From: an uncultured Myxococcales bacterium
GTDB taxonomy: Bacteria; Myxococcota_A; Bradymonadia; UBA7976; VGTA01
Direction: 5' to 3'
DNA length: 64,000 nt
NCBI GenBank assembly: GCA_937146725.1
Contig: CAKZRU010000060.1
Location: 80,498 to 144,497, forward strand
The notes below the pieces were generated by a model. It worked only from the letters and a program-made list of their open reading frames with translations. It was not told the origin of the DNA and ran no database searches. Within the stretch, counting starts at the first letter, position 1; each line of letters starts with the position of its first letter. The translations under genes were made by a program, and so were the position numbers. Shown here piece after piece: positions 18,858 to 28,722 of this stretch.

Positions 18858-21800
18858 TTATAAACTCTCAATGAGCCGTAGGGCAATTTGAGGATTAAGG
18901 TTCATTTGAGCCAAGATCTGAACGCCAGCTTGTTGAATGAGCTGTTCCTTAGCCAAGGCAGCTGTTTCAAAGGCCAAATCGGCATCTTTGATTCTAGACA
19001 TATAGTTTTCAGTGTGGAACATGGCAGCCGACAAACTGTTAATTTGCTTTTCAATTCGATTTTGAACAGCACCGGTGTCACTGCGTTGTGCCGAAATCTC
19101 ATCAAGAGCTCGATCAAGTATGCGTATCGCATCTTGAGCTGACTTTTCGGTGCTTAAATCGATTTCTTTGATCGTTTGGTCTGCATTTACACTCAAGTAA
19201 GCATTGGTTAAAGAATCAAAGGTACCTGCTAACTGTGCAAGATCAGGATCTCCAATATACAATAAACGTCCAAGTTCATTATCAATCGTGACCGAAGCTA
19301 ACTCAATTTCGATGCCTTTTGCACTTTCAAGAATCAGTTCTCCACCAAAGTCTTGTGCCAAGTCCGATACGGTTTCTACAATGAACTTATCTCCCGCATA
19401 AAGCGTACCGGCACTAAAGCCAATATGCACATTATTCTGGAGTAAGGTATCAACGCTTGAGGCGGCTACAATTCCTGTATCTCCATTATCTTGGCGGGTA
19501 TATTGAATCATTGCGCCACCATCGACTTGGCCAGTTTGTACAACCTCAACCACAAAGGTGGTAGGGAAGGCCGGGTCGTCATAGGGGCCGGAACATTTTG
19601 GATCACCTTGATACTGTAAAGCTTGGAAGCGGACTTCATCGCCAATCGTAAATTGGGCTGCAGGATCGATTTCTAAAGTAAGTCCATTATCGAGTTGAGT
19701 TGTGGTTTGCAAGGTGGTTGGCCCATTGGCAAAGCCATGATTTGCTCGTACGATAATCTCATCATCAATGTTAAGCGTACCAACTCGCTCTTCGATCTTG
19801 TACTCTTTGCCCACCTCTAACATCGGCGCCGCTACATCAAGCGTATAGGTTGAATTAACAGCCAAAGTGCCAGCATCAACATCCGAGGTAAACTCTTGGT
19901 TCACCTTCATTGTTTTTTGCTCGATTGTGGCCAATCTTATATCATTAGTTTGCTCAATCGTATGGTCACGCGTAAGCACAAAGGTAAACTCATCATCACG
20001 ACCCTTGATGGCATTATCAACGGTAATATCAAAGCCAACATCAGTACCCAAAGCAGCCTGCAAATCAAGGGTACCTGTTGATACATCATGAGTACCACCA
20101 ACAAGCGCACCATCTCGTTTTAGGGTTACAGTTTGGTCCATATTCATGCTGACGGTGATCTGGTCATTATTGGCCTTATCTTGATCGGTCAGGTTGAGTG
20201 TCACCCCTGAACCGGTAAGATCCACACTGCCTCCGGTGATATTCACATTATTAGCAAGTTCAACCCCATCACGAGTCAAAGTTGCTGTTTTGGCCATACT
20301 TAGATCAAGAGTATAGACATCATCAATAGATTGGAATGGGTCACTAAAGTTAAGACTTAAGTTTGGTGCTCCGGCAGTGAAAATCCCTGCAAAGGCCGCG
20401 TCATTGAGGTCTACATTACCTCCAGCAGGTATATTAAAAGTCACTTCACTCCCAGCGACATTTACGTCCTCGATTTGGGCTTGCTTAATTGCATCGAGCT
20501 CCACCACAAAAGAATCGCTATTAGCTACGCTTGCTTGGTCAATTTCTAAGCTAATGCCCATATCTAAACCTAGACCGGCAGCACCGCTAAACTTAGCATC
20601 ACTAAGGTTTAAAGTTGTTGTCGCACCAGTAAGCGTAATACCGGTGACCATATCACCCGTACCCTGTCGCATAATGGCCACTGTTTGAAGTTGCTCTAAG
20701 CGGAAATTGAAAATGTCGCCTGTCTCATCTACCAAAGGATCGGCATCTACTGTGACATTAATCTCTAAGTCAGGATCAAAAGCAAAGGTTCCTCCAAAGA
20801 TATTATTAAGATTAATATTCGCTAAAGTTGCACCTGTAATCGTTGCACTTGTAGTTCCTAGAGCATGGACCTTAACTTGATCATCACCTACAAACTCTAC
20901 CTTGATATCTTGGGGACCTACATCCCAACTATAGGTACTTGCACTGAGGCCAACGGTGGCCCCTGAATTAATTGTTGAGGCAGTGGCATTAATGCTTGTT
21001 TTACCTTCAAAGGTTACGATTAAATCTTCGTCTTCAGTGAGTCGACTAAAGTTGCCAAGGGCTCGAACTTCAAAACTTCCGGGAATAGCAGGATTTGCTG
21101 CAGGATTTGCTGCAGGATTTCTGACTACATTTTCGGAAGTGCTTGCTAAATAGCTGACCTGCAAGTTCATGTCATTATTAGCACCACTATAGATTCCGGC
21201 AACAGTAAGCTGTCCGGCATCATTGTTTCCAACTTCCGGCTCAAGACGAGCAGTGGTTCCATTAAAGGTGAGTACATAGTCGGTGTCATCAAAAGCGCCA
21301 TTGTAAGTGCCAGCTGTATTTGCGGTCACTCCATCATCACCATTGACACTTTGGACCTGTACTGGGTCTATGGTTGTATCACCGGTAAACTTGACTTCAA
21401 GCGTGGTATTGCCCAAAGCCCCATTATAAGTATTATCGGCTGTCATATCGACAGGTGCTGGAGGTACGGCGGTTGAGCCATCTACACCACCAACAGAATT
21501 AACAGAACGCTCGATGGTTGTTGCATCATTAGTAAAAGTAACTGTGACACCATCGACAATGTTATTGGCGACACCACTTTGCACATTGGATAGGGTAAAA
21601 GTGTCTTTAACCCCATTTTCTGTAATATGAATGAGAACATCACCACTTCCAGCGACACCTGTGCCAATGGTGGCGTCATTAGCGACTTCAATATCGATGG
21701 TTGCATCTTGAGATAACTGAAGGGTTGTTGGGTCTAAGTTAACATCAACAGTCCCTTCATAATTAGAGATGGTTTGAGAGGCAAATTGAATATTATTTCC

Positions 21801-24245
21801 TTGGGAGCTTCCATCAGTCGCTTGTAGCTCTGTGACAGCACTTGCAGAATTGAAATTGATATGTAAACCATTACTGAGCGCATGATTAACCCCAGCGATT
21901 GCTGTGATCGTACCTGCTTGTAAAACACCATTGTAGCTAAAGCGAAGCAAAGCAGCATCATCGGTGACTGGCTCGCCATTGGCAATGACTCGTCCTTCTT
22001 GGACGACGTGTACATTGACATCAATATCATTAAGTTGCCCGTCATAGGCTCCGCCAATGGTCACAGTGCCTAAATCGGCATAGTCACTTCCAACATTATT
22101 GGTTCCGGTTGCTCCAATGACTGATTGGCTGGCCGCAAAGGTAAACTCAAGCCCATCAGCAAGTTGATTGACACCGGCTTCCAAGGTTGCTGCAGCTGTA
22201 ATTGCTTGGCCATTAAATGTGGTCACATACTGAGCAAGGCCGGTCGGGCCTGCATTAGTGATTCTCACACCATATTGACCATCTCCACGTTCACCGATGA
22301 AATTGATTTCCGGTGAACTATTACTCACCGCCTCCTGATAAGTGCCCGGTTGATTGGCGGTAAAGTTAGAAAAAGTTGGGTTTTCTTGGTCAAAGGTAAT
22401 GGTTAAGTCATCCGCGATGGCAATTGGATTGTTGCCATTAACCACAAAGGAACCAAGAACAGTGGTGGTATTGGTTGAAAAATTATGCTCTGTAACTTCA
22501 ACTTTGGCTTGGTTTGCACCTTGGGTATAACCACTTTCAATGACTCGAACTGTAAAGTCTTTGCTTACATCACCGGTATAATTACCTGCAATGGTGACTC
22601 CATTACCCAAGGTTCCATCATATTCTTGACTACCACTTTCGCTCGTGACTTCTGGAGCTCGAACACTTGGTGCAAAGTCAATAAAGACATCTTCGCCGGT
22701 TGTGGCTCCGGCGATAAGCTGAGGCCCGTTGTTTGCATCAATAGTGAGGGCATTTACAATGATGCCATCTTGGGCTGTACTGACTTGGACGACTGCGCGC
22801 TTACTTGGATCAGGTCCATCTGTACTACCCGCTTGGGTGACTTTAAGGATGTAATCACGGGTGAGCCCCTCATTATAACTTCCACCGGCAACGGCTGCTC
22901 CTACTCCACCAAGTTGGAAATAATCACCTGTTACACCGACTGTGTTGGGTTGAGCAACAACACTTCCCTCAATAAAGGCAAAATCTTCGGCTGCGTTGGG
23001 GTCGCCACCGGCCGGATCTCGTTCCCACACAATTTGGGCTGTACCTACGCCTCCGCCTTGGACGACATGGCCAACAAAATCAACATAGTTGTCTTTTGAA
23101 ACATCACTTCCATCAAAGCGACCTCCAACTTGATTTAAACCTGCCGCAAAGCCACCGGTTGTGCTCAAGTTTTGAATGGTACCCTTGAGATCACGATCCG
23201 GCTCTCCCAAAATAACATCACCAGCCAAGTTATTTGGATCTAAGGTACGATCGGCAAGCCCAATGGCTTCGAGAACATTCTTGTGGGTGTAGGCGATTTG
23301 GATGTTGCGACCATCTTTAGCCACTAATTGAAGCTCCCCATGAGATGATAAAGAGGCCACAACGCCTGTTTCATCTTCATAAGCATTAATCGCCTGTCTT
23401 AATGCGCCATTCGCATCATAATCTTGAATGGCAAAACCACCAATTTTTACACCATTGATCGCAAAACTTTGGGTTTGAGTTAGGGTAAAGGGGCCAATCG
23501 CACGGTTGGCAACAATACGGGTTTCACCTGCTCTAGCGGTCACTCCAGTCACTGAGGATAAGGCATTAATCGCTTTGGCTTTGGCAATGGCAGAACCAGA
23601 CCCAAAGGAATAAGACACAGTGTCATCGCTATCATCAGTGGCTCGAATGGCAAAGCCATTGATCTTGAGATCACCGGTAGCAAGATCACTGACATGAACA
23701 CCAAGACGCTGTGAGTCATATTGAGCAATACGTCCAACTGAACTATCACGGACATCATGAAGCTTGAGTTCAAAGCTATCTTTACGGAAGCCATCATCAA
23801 CAAATATACCAATGGAGTCTGCGCTACCATCAAGCAGTTTGATATTATTAAAGTGCGTTTGCTCAACCACCTTATCAATTTGATTAAGTAATTGCTTCGC
23901 TTCCTCATTGATTGCCAAGCGGTCAGCCTGTTGATAAGTCGCATTTGAGGCTTGTAAAGCAAGCTCTCTGATGCGCTGAAGCATAAGATCTAGCTGGCCT
24001 AAACTGCCCTCAAGAGTTTGGGCGAGTGACATCCCATCATTGAGGTTTTGAATACTTTTTTTAAGGCCTCTAACCTGTGATTCTGCAAGTGTAATTGAAC
24101 CCAAACGACCGGCATCATCAGCAGCTTTATTGACCCTAATTCCCGAGGAGATATGCTCCAAGGTTTTTGATAGCCGACTAGAGCTTTTACGCAGTGAACT
24201 CATACCTTTTAAGCTGTTGATATTCGAGTTAATCACTAATGCCAT
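18858..24245 (-). CDS. Giant flagellin (about 1795 aa)
   Basis: The N-terminus MALVINSNINSL and residues 1-165 are a standard flagellin D0/D1 region (SSGIRVNKAADDAG, RIRELALQASNATY, QTHFNNIKLLDG). The last ~96 residues are the matching C-terminal D1/D0 helix (AQDAIRILDRALDEIS, NRIEKQINSL, ENYMSRIKDADLAFE, LAQMNLNPQIALRLI). Residues about 190-330 hold two Flagellin_IN-type motifs (AINALSSVTGVTARA, AINAYEDETGVVASL). The remaining ~1300 residues are beta-rich repeats with a recurring Y-x-G core (IAGNYTGDVSKDF, IGGAYDGQLNDI, VAGIYSGANND). Ordinary flagellins are 250-600 aa. The ATG at 24245 has AAGG 8 nt upstream; the frame opens earlier at a TTG, which is rejected. No chaperone, cap or motor gene is adjacent. 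Confidence 0.93.
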   Translation of the reverse strand: MALVINSNINSLKGMSSLRKSSSRLSKTLEHISSGIRVNKAADDAGRLGSITLAESQVRGLKKSIQNLNDGMSLAQTLEGSLGQLDLMLQRIRELALQASNATYQQADRLAINEEAKQLLNQIDKVVEQTHFNNIKLLDGSADSIGIFVDDGFRKDSFELKLHDVRDSSVGRIAQYDSQRLGVHVSDLATGDLKINGFAIRATDDSDDTVSYSFGSGSAIAKAKAINALSSVTGVTARAGETRIVANRAIGPFTLTQTQSFAINGVKIGGFAIQDYDANGALRQAINAYEDETGVVASLSSHGELQLVAKDGRNIQIAYTHKNVLEAIGLADRTLDPNNLAGDVILGEPDRDLKGTIQNLSTTGGFAAGLNQVGGRFDGSDVSKDNYVDFVGHVVQGGGVGTAQIVWERDPAGGDPNAAEDFAFIEGSVVAQPNTVGVTGDYFQLGGVGAAVAGGSYNEGLTRDYILKVTQAGSTDGPDPSKRAVVQVSTAQDGIIVNALTIDANNGPQLIAGATTGEDVFIDFAPSVRAPEVTSESGSQEYDGTLGNGVTIAGNYTGDVSKDFTVRVIESGYTQGANQAKVEVTEHNFSTNTTTVLGSFVVNGNNPIAIADDLTITFDQENPTFSNFTANQPGTYQEAVSNSSPEINFIGERGDGQYGVRITNAGPTGLAQYVTTFNGQAITAAATLEAGVNQLADGLEFTFAASQSVIGATGTNNVGSDYADLGTVTIGGAYDGQLNDIDVNVHVVQEGRVIANGEPVTDDAALLRFSYNGVLQAGTITAIAGVNHALSNGLHINFNSASAVTELQATDGSSQGNNIQFASQTISNYEGTVDVNLDPTTLQLSQDATIDIEVANDATIGTGVAGSGDVLIHITENGVKDTFTLSNVQSGVANNIVDGVTVTFTNDATTIERSVNSVGGVDGSTAVPPAPVDMTADNTYNGALGNTTLEVKFTGDTTIDPVQVQSVNGDDGVTANTAGTYNGAFDDTDYVLTFNGTTARLEPEVGNNDAGQLTVAGIYSGANNDMNLQVSYLASTSENVVRNPAANPAANPAIPGSFEVRALGNFSRLTEDEDLIVTFEGKTSINATASTINSGATVGLSASTYSWDVGPQDIKVEFVGDDQVKVHALGTTSATITGATLANINLNNIFGGTFAFDPDLEINVTVDADPLVDETGDIFNFRLEQLQTVAIMRQGTGDMVTGITLTGATTTLNLSDAKFSGAAGLGLDMGISLEIDQASVANSDSFVVELDAIKQAQIEDVNVAGSEVTFNIPAGGNVDLNDAAFAGIFTAGAPNLSLNFSDPFQSIDDVYTLDLSMAKTATLTRDGVELANNVNITGGSVDLTGSGVTLNLTDQDKANNDQITVSMNMDQTVTLKRDGALVGGTHDVSTGTLDLQAALGTDVGFDITVDNAIKGRDDEFTFVLTRDHTIEQTNDIRLATIEQKTMKVNQEFTSDVDAGTLAVNSTYTLDVAAPMLEVGKEYKIEERVGTLNIDDEIIVRANHGFANGPTTLQTTTQLDNGLTLEIDPAAQFTIGDEVRFQALQYQGDPKCSGPYDDPAFPTTFVVEVVQTGQVDGGAMIQYTRQDNGDTGIVAASSVDTLLQNNVHIGFSAGTLYAGDKFIVETVSDLAQDFGGELILESAKGIEIELASVTIDNELGRLLYIGDPDLAQLAGTFDSLTNAYLSVNADQTIKEIDLSTEKSAQDAIRILDRALDEISAQRSDTGAVQNRIEKQINSLSAAMFHTENYMSRIKDADLAFETAALAKEQLIQQAGVQILAQMNLNPQIALRLIESL

Positions 24246-24379
24246 TTGCTTTGCCTTTTTAGTCTTTGTATTCAAATATGTTTGCTAATGTTGCAAGCTA
24301 ACAATATTTATACAAATTAGAAAAGCTTTTTTTATTGAATATTTATATTTTCTGTCATGAATCTAAGCAGATATGTTGT

Positions 24380-25210
24380 TCAGTTTTTTATAATGCGATG
24401 GGTTTGCACTGGAATTGATTGCCGTACATCCCGTACACGGTCTAAATCGATTTCGGCCAAGCATAGGCCTTCACCATGCCCCTTGTCGGCCACAACATGG
24501 CCCCATGGATCAACAATCAGACTGTGGCCATAACTTTGACGCATACCCTTGGCATCATGTTGCCCCCATTGACCAGGCGCAAAGACCCATGCTTGGCATT
24601 CGATGGCTCGAGCTTGCAATAAGATATGCCAATGGTCTTTACCGGTCGTTAGGGTGAAGGCCGAAGGTACAGCAATCATTTCAGCCCCTTGGTCAACGAG
24701 TGCTCTATACATTTCAGGAAAGCGTAGGTCATAGCAAATGGATAGACCTATCTTACCTAGGGCCGTGTCAGCCACAACCACATCTTGACCTGCACAAATA
24801 CTGTCCGATTCATTAATACTGAGCCCACCTGGAACGTTTACATCAAAAAGATGTATTTTGCGGTAAGTGGCAATGGTTTCACCTGCCGGTCCAAATAATA
24901 TACTTGTATTATAACAGCGTTGCTGATCTAGCTTACCGGCTTCATCAAAGCGTTGTTCAGCCATAGAGCCTAGCAAAATATGGATTTTGAGTTCCTGTGC
25001 TAACTGAGCAAAAAAAGTGGCAATACGTCCATCGATCGCTTCCGCCAATTCGACTTTATGAAACTGAGGGCCAAGCAAAGCGGTATTTTCGGGGGTGATG
25101 ACTAAGGATGCTCCATAATCGGCGGCTCGACGTATGTATTGCTCGGCACGCTTTAGGTTGGCGTCTATATCTGTATTGGAACTCATTTGAACACAGGCTG
25201 CTAAAAACAT
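24380..25210 (-). CDS. Nit-type carbon-nitrogen hydrolase (probable deaminated glutathione amidase)
   Basis: A 276-aa nitrilase-superfamily amidase with the Glu-Lys-Cys catalytic triad: E41 (VITPENT), K118 (YRKIHLFD) and C159 (LSICYDLRFPE). The C-terminal block (PSAFTLTTGKDHW, QARAIECQAWVFAPGQWG, SYGHSLIVDPWG, VRQSIPVQTHRI) fits the Nit1/Nit2 branch, which repairs deaminated glutathione or acts as omega-amidase. Exact substrate choice is inference. The gene lies 31 nt downstream of the cysteine desulfurase and is probably in the same operon, which places it next to sulfur metabolism. Confidence 0.88.
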   Translation of the reverse strand: MFLAACVQMSSNTDIDANLKRAEQYIRRAADYGASLVITPENTALLGPQFHKVELAEAIDGRIATFFAQLAQELKIHILLGSMAEQRFDEAGKLDQQRCYNTSILFGPAGETIATYRKIHLFDVNVPGGLSINESDSICAGQDVVVADTALGKIGLSICYDLRFPEMYRALVDQGAEMIAVPSAFTLTTGKDHWHILLQARAIECQAWVFAPGQWGQHDAKGMRQSYGHSLIVDPWGHVVADKGHGEGLCLAEIDLDRVRDVRQSIPVQTHRIIKN

Positions 25211-25241
25211 AGGCAGAACCCCCTTTGGTATAAATTGTGAC

Positions 25242-26426
25242 TCATGGTAGGTAAGATTTTAAAAGCTTAAGATTCTCTTGAACTTCTCTTAAATGATTAT
25301 CGCGCCCTAGACCAAATCGTAGAGTTCGGCTCGCTTCTTCAGAGGTCAAACCCAAGGCAGTCAGTACATGACTTGCTTTTCCGGAGCTTGATTGACAGGC
25401 TGACCCACGTGAAAAGGCAATATGTCCCCATGCTTCTTCGATCGCGCTCAAGGTCGGTTTAGACACGGTGATACTTAATACATGAGGCGCTTCGCCTCCC
25501 CCTTGTCGACATGCTGACGGATCAAGTCCCTTTAAACCTTGGTATAACTCATTCACAAGTGTATGAAGCCTTTGGTCCTCTAATGTCTTCAGTGCTTCTT
25601 TGGCTTCTTGTGCTGCTTGTCCTAATCCGATGATTTGATGGCTAGCTAATGTGCCCGGACGTAACCCACGCTCATGCTGACCACCAAAAAATAACGGAGG
25701 GAGTTTCAGAGCTTGAGAGCGTCGAGGAGATTTACGGTTGACATAAAGAGCCCCCACGCCTTTAGGACCGTAAAACTTATGGGCCGAAAGCGAAAATAGA
25801 TCAATGTTCAGTGCTTTGAGATCAATGGGGATTTTTCCGGCTGATTGTGCTCCATCTACATGAAATAGACATTCAGGATGTGCATGTTTAGCAATCAGTT
25901 CAGCAATTTCAGCAATGGCTTGCATCGTTCCGATTTCATTATTGATATGCATAAGGGAGACTAAGCGAGTATCAGCGTTAATCTCATTTTTAAGCTGATC
26001 AAGATCAATATAGCCTTTGCGATCCACGTTTAATACCGTTGCTGTACACCCTTGTTCTACAAGCGTTTTAATCGGCTTAAGCACAGCACTATGTTCGGTT
26101 TTTTGGGTAATAACATGATGTAAGCCCACTCGTTTTAACCCACTCAAAATCGCAATATTATTGGCCTCAGTGGCTCCACTGGTAAAAAATATTTCACGGG
26201 CTTGAACTTTAAGTAAGCGAGCCAGTTGATCTCGAGCGTTTTCAATCTCTTCGCGTACCGCATAGCCCCAAGGATGTGCACTTGAGGGATTTGCATGGTG
26301 AGTTGTAAGCGAGCGGGTCATCTGCTTAATGACTGTTGGCGATACAGGAGTACTTGCACAATGGTCCCAATAGACAGTTGGTATCGCTTGGTCTGAATTA
26401 AGTGTAGCTTGGTCTGAATTAAGCAT
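25242..26426 (-). CDS. Cysteine desulfurase (IscS/NifS class)
   Basis: PLP enzyme releasing sulfur from cysteine as a persulfide for Fe-S clusters or thionucleosides. The 394-aa product shows YWDHCASTPVSP near the N-terminus, FFTSGATEANN, HVDGAQSAGK, the PLP lysine in SLSAHKFYGPKG, and the persulfide Cys in SRGSACQSSSGKASHVL. The loop context (SACxSSSG) is typical of the NifS/IscS class. The N-terminus is extended by a duplicated LNSDQA element encoded by a 21-bp tandem repeat. It follows a MerR-type gene by 7 nt and is followed by a Nit-type amidase; no IscU, IscA or ferredoxin gene is present. Confidence 0.93.
   Translation of the reverse strand: MLNSDQATLNSDQAIPTVYWDHCASTPVSPTVIKQMTRSLTTHHANPSSAHPWGYAVREEIENARDQLARLLKVQAREIFFTSGATEANNIAILSGLKRVGLHHVITQKTEHSAVLKPIKTLVEQGCTATVLNVDRKGYIDLDQLKNEINADTRLVSLMHINNEIGTMQAIAEIAELIAKHAHPECLFHVDGAQSAGKIPIDLKALNIDLFSLSAHKFYGPKGVGALYVNRKSPRRSQALKLPPLFFGGQHERGLRPGTLASHQIIGLGQAAQEAKEALKTLEDQRLHTLVNELYQGLKGLDPSACRQGGGEAPHVLSITVSKPTLSAIEEAWGHIAFSRGSACQSSSGKASHVLTALGLTSEEASRTLRFGLGRDNHLREVQENLKLLKSYLP
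26386..26423. repeat. 21-bp tandem repeat in the start of the desulfurase gene
   Basis: GCTTGGTCTGAATTAAG occurs at 26386 and 26407. It adds seven residues to the desulfurase N-terminus without shifting the frame. Confidence 0.9.
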
Positions 26427-26433
26427 AAAAAGC

Positions 26434-26913
26434 CTATGAACTACGATGCTTGGATGAAGGTTCGGAGATTCCTCTGATTAAATCCGAGGGGTGTGCTTCG
26501 CTTCGATCACAGTGCGCACAAGCTTGGGTAGGCTCAACTTCAATCGTACAATCATGACATCCTTGTAGAAAGGCAATACTGTCACTGAGTTCTTGCTCAA
26601 CTTCTTTGAGTTTGGTAAGTGCCGATCGAACTTCTTTAAGTTTTTCAAGATAGGCGATTTCAAGCGCACGCATGCCTTGCGCAGCATTGCCTTGTGATTG
26701 CCAAGACTCAATAAGTTGTTGAATATCGGCAAGTGAGCAACCTAAAGCTTGTAATTTATCAATATATGCCAAGCGAGTAGCCTGATCAGCATGATAAAGT
26801 CTAAAGCCACCTTCGGTTCGCTCGTGAGGGGTCAGCAGGCCTAGTTCTTCATAGAGCCTCAAAGCTCTAGGAGAACGCTGAGTAAACTCTGCAAACTCAC
26901 TGATTTTCATCAT
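26434..26913 (-). CDS. MerR-family regulator with C-terminal four-Cys cluster
   Basis: A 159-aa protein. Residues 1-70 are a MerR winged helix (KISEFAEFTQRSPRALRLYEELGLL, GFRLYHADQ), followed by a dimerisation helix (about 80-115). The C-terminus has C119-x2-C122 and C132-x2-C135 (GCHDC, ACAHCD), a spacing suited to a metal ion or an Fe-S cluster, as in metal- or redox-sensing MerR proteins. The gene ends 7 nt before the cysteine desulfurase start, so it is in the same transcript and probably controls it. Two adjacent ATGs (26913 and 26910) are possible starts. This is a candidate functional counterpart of IscR, which is inference. Confidence 0.85.
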   Translation of the reverse strand: MMKISEFAEFTQRSPRALRLYEELGLLTPHERTEGGFRLYHADQATRLAYIDKLQALGCSLADIQQLIESWQSQGNAAQGMRALEIAYLEKLKEVRSALTKLKEVEQELSDSIAFLQGCHDCTIEVEPTQACAHCDRSEAHPSDLIRGISEPSSKHRSS

Positions 26914-26919
26914 ATTCTT

Positions 26920-26942
26920 GACTCATTTCACTCGACTCATTT
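26920..26942. promoter_or_regulatory. Direct repeats upstream of the MerR gene
   Basis: GACTCATTT occurs twice with a 14-bp spacing just upstream of the start codon (minus strand AAATGAGTC). It may be a regulator half-site pair or another of the short tandem duplications seen in this genome. Confidence 0.3.
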
Positions 26943-26998
26943 TATCTAGGAGAACTCTAATCGCTATTGCTGTGGTTAAAGTGAATCAAAGCAAAGTC

Positions 26999-28672
26999 TT
27001 ACTGACAATTCTGGAAAGTAAAAGTGATTTCTTGACAAGCGCTAGGCATACGACAATCCGCTTCTACTGTGGGTGTACTTTCAATACGATCACTACTTGG
27101 CAATAAGCGCTGTCTACCCAAGGGAGAAGTTGCAGTGATTTCTACATCAAAACGCTCATTACTTAGACCATCGCCATCAAAGTCAGCGCCATTACTTTCC
27201 GAGCGCCCCACTTCTATGCAAGCTTTGCCCTCTTGATCACTGATTTCGTTGTAGTGATAGCCGTGATTAACTCCAATCACATTAATTTCAGAACCAAAGA
27301 CCGGAGCACCACAGGCATCGACAACGTTAACCACCCAGCATGACTTAGGAACGGGTTGGCCAACCGCAAATATACCACTTCCATAATAGGGAATACCTGT
27401 ATAATCAGTACCGTAAAGACCTCGTTGATTAAGTCGACCATTATCATCCACACCATCGTCCACAGCAGGTCCATAATTACCGGTTGTTTGTACACCCCTT
27501 AAGTATACATTTGGTACTTTTACGTAATAGTCACCTGGTGAGTTAATTCCGATATTTGTTTCTTGAGGAATATCAAAGCCCGGTTCTACCTCAGCAAAAA
27601 TATGAGCGACAAGTTGTTGTTGATCTAGGTTTAGGATACTCCACTGTCCTCGAGAAAAGTCTAATTGGTAAGCCATCATATCAATGGTTTCATATTGACC
27701 ATCATTATCTGAATCAATTTGTGGATCAGTAAGATAAGATGCATACATTTCCCAATCTACCCGACTATTTTCTTCTGTATGATAGTCGGTCGCTAGATAA
27801 CCATCAAATAGATCAGCAACCCATGCTCTCGTTTCATAAGATAACCTAGATAGACCATAAAGAACCAAGGTGTTTTGATTGTACTCAAGTCGTGAAATTG
27901 TTCTGGATTGCTCATCTCTAAGATCTCGATAAATAAAACGGTGCAGCCACAATAATTGGCCATCTGCACTTTCAAAGATCGAACCGAAATTACTTACTTC
28001 GTTGAGCTCATCACTGTTGTATGCATAGCCGGTATAAAATGAGCCATAATCATAGCTTTCATACACGCCGGGTGCTTCACAGATAGCGCCATCACAGCGG
28101 ATTTCTTTGCCGGGAATGAGCTTAAAGTCAACTTTTAGTGTATTCACCGGAGGAGGCATATTGAACTTTTTAACAATGGGTACATAGCCTTCTGTGCTTT
28201 GTTGGCGTTCAGCAACCAATACTAAGCGTTCACATTGATTGACTTGGAACTCAAGTTCATAAACACCGCCTTCTCCAGGATAGGCAATCACTTCATCAGT
28301 TCCACAAATCGCCCTAATATTCAGATCTGAAATCGACTGGCTTTGAATAGATATTGCTCGGCCATAAATCCTTAATTTACCGCTAAAAATGCAATTCCCA
28401 CCATCTTCGCAAGGGGCGCAGACTCTTGCTGTTGTACATTCTGCTTTGTCGCAGTCATTGGGATTTTGACATGGGTCAACGACTTCAGCATCGACTTCAC
28501 TATCCATTTCCATAAGCTCCATATCAATGACACCAGTATCACTGCTCATCATATCGATGACTTGATCATCTTTAGGTGGATTACAAGCGATGGAACTTAA
28601 AATGACTAGAAAACTCAGCAAATAGTATGCTTGGGCTCTTGTTAAGGTGAGAACTGAATAACGAGAAAACAT
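26999..28672 (-). CDS. Lipoprotein with Cys-rich linker and beta-rich body, function unknown
   Basis: About 557 aa from the second ATG (28672), which lies 7 nt after GGAG; the upstream ATG overlaps that site. The signal peptide ends in a lipobox S-I-A-C (Cys30). An acidic Met/Asp-rich linker and a short Cys cluster (DPCQNPNDCDKAEC, VCAPCEDGGNC) follow. The remainder has beta-rich strands with aromatic-rich segments (YESYDYGSFYTGYAYNSDE) and a late Cys pair (SCWVVNVVDACGAPV) in a possible carboxypeptidase-regulatory-type fold. It lies 50 nt downstream of the AgmX/pseudokinase gene, so it may be part of that operon. No function can be assigned. Confidence 0.65.
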   Translation of the reverse strand: MFSRYSVLTLTRAQAYYLLSFLVILSSIACNPPKDDQVIDMMSSDTGVIDMELMEMDSEVDAEVVDPCQNPNDCDKAECTTARVCAPCEDGGNCIFSGKLRIYGRAISIQSQSISDLNIRAICGTDEVIAYPGEGGVYELEFQVNQCERLVLVAERQQSTEGYVPIVKKFNMPPPVNTLKVDFKLIPGKEIRCDGAICEAPGVYESYDYGSFYTGYAYNSDELNEVSNFGSIFESADGQLLWLHRFIYRDLRDEQSRTISRLEYNQNTLVLYGLSRLSYETRAWVADLFDGYLATDYHTEENSRVDWEMYASYLTDPQIDSDNDGQYETIDMMAYQLDFSRGQWSILNLDQQQLVAHIFAEVEPGFDIPQETNIGINSPGDYYVKVPNVYLRGVQTTGNYGPAVDDGVDDNGRLNQRGLYGTDYTGIPYYGSGIFAVGQPVPKSCWVVNVVDACGAPVFGSEINVIGVNHGYHYNEISDQEGKACIEVGRSESNGADFDGDGLSNERFDVEITATSPLGRQRLLPSSDRIESTPTVEADCRMPSACQEITFTFQNCQ

Positions 28673-28722
28673 GGTCATTCTCCAAAGTAGAAAACTCTAA
28701 ATATATAAGTAATTACTATTGC

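Noticed and set aside
22485..23099. 204-codon plus-strand frame opposite the flagellin gene
   Set aside because: It is an antisense shadow of the repetitive flagellin insert; codon and residue patterns are random-like (many Cys/Thr/Ile), and no start site is visible.
24246..24379. Sigma-54 or sigma-28 flagellar promoter before the giant flagellin
   Set aside because: A TTGCA stretch exists, but there is no GG at the -24 spacing, and no TAAAGTTT/GCCGATAA pair. The region is AT-rich without a confident promoter.
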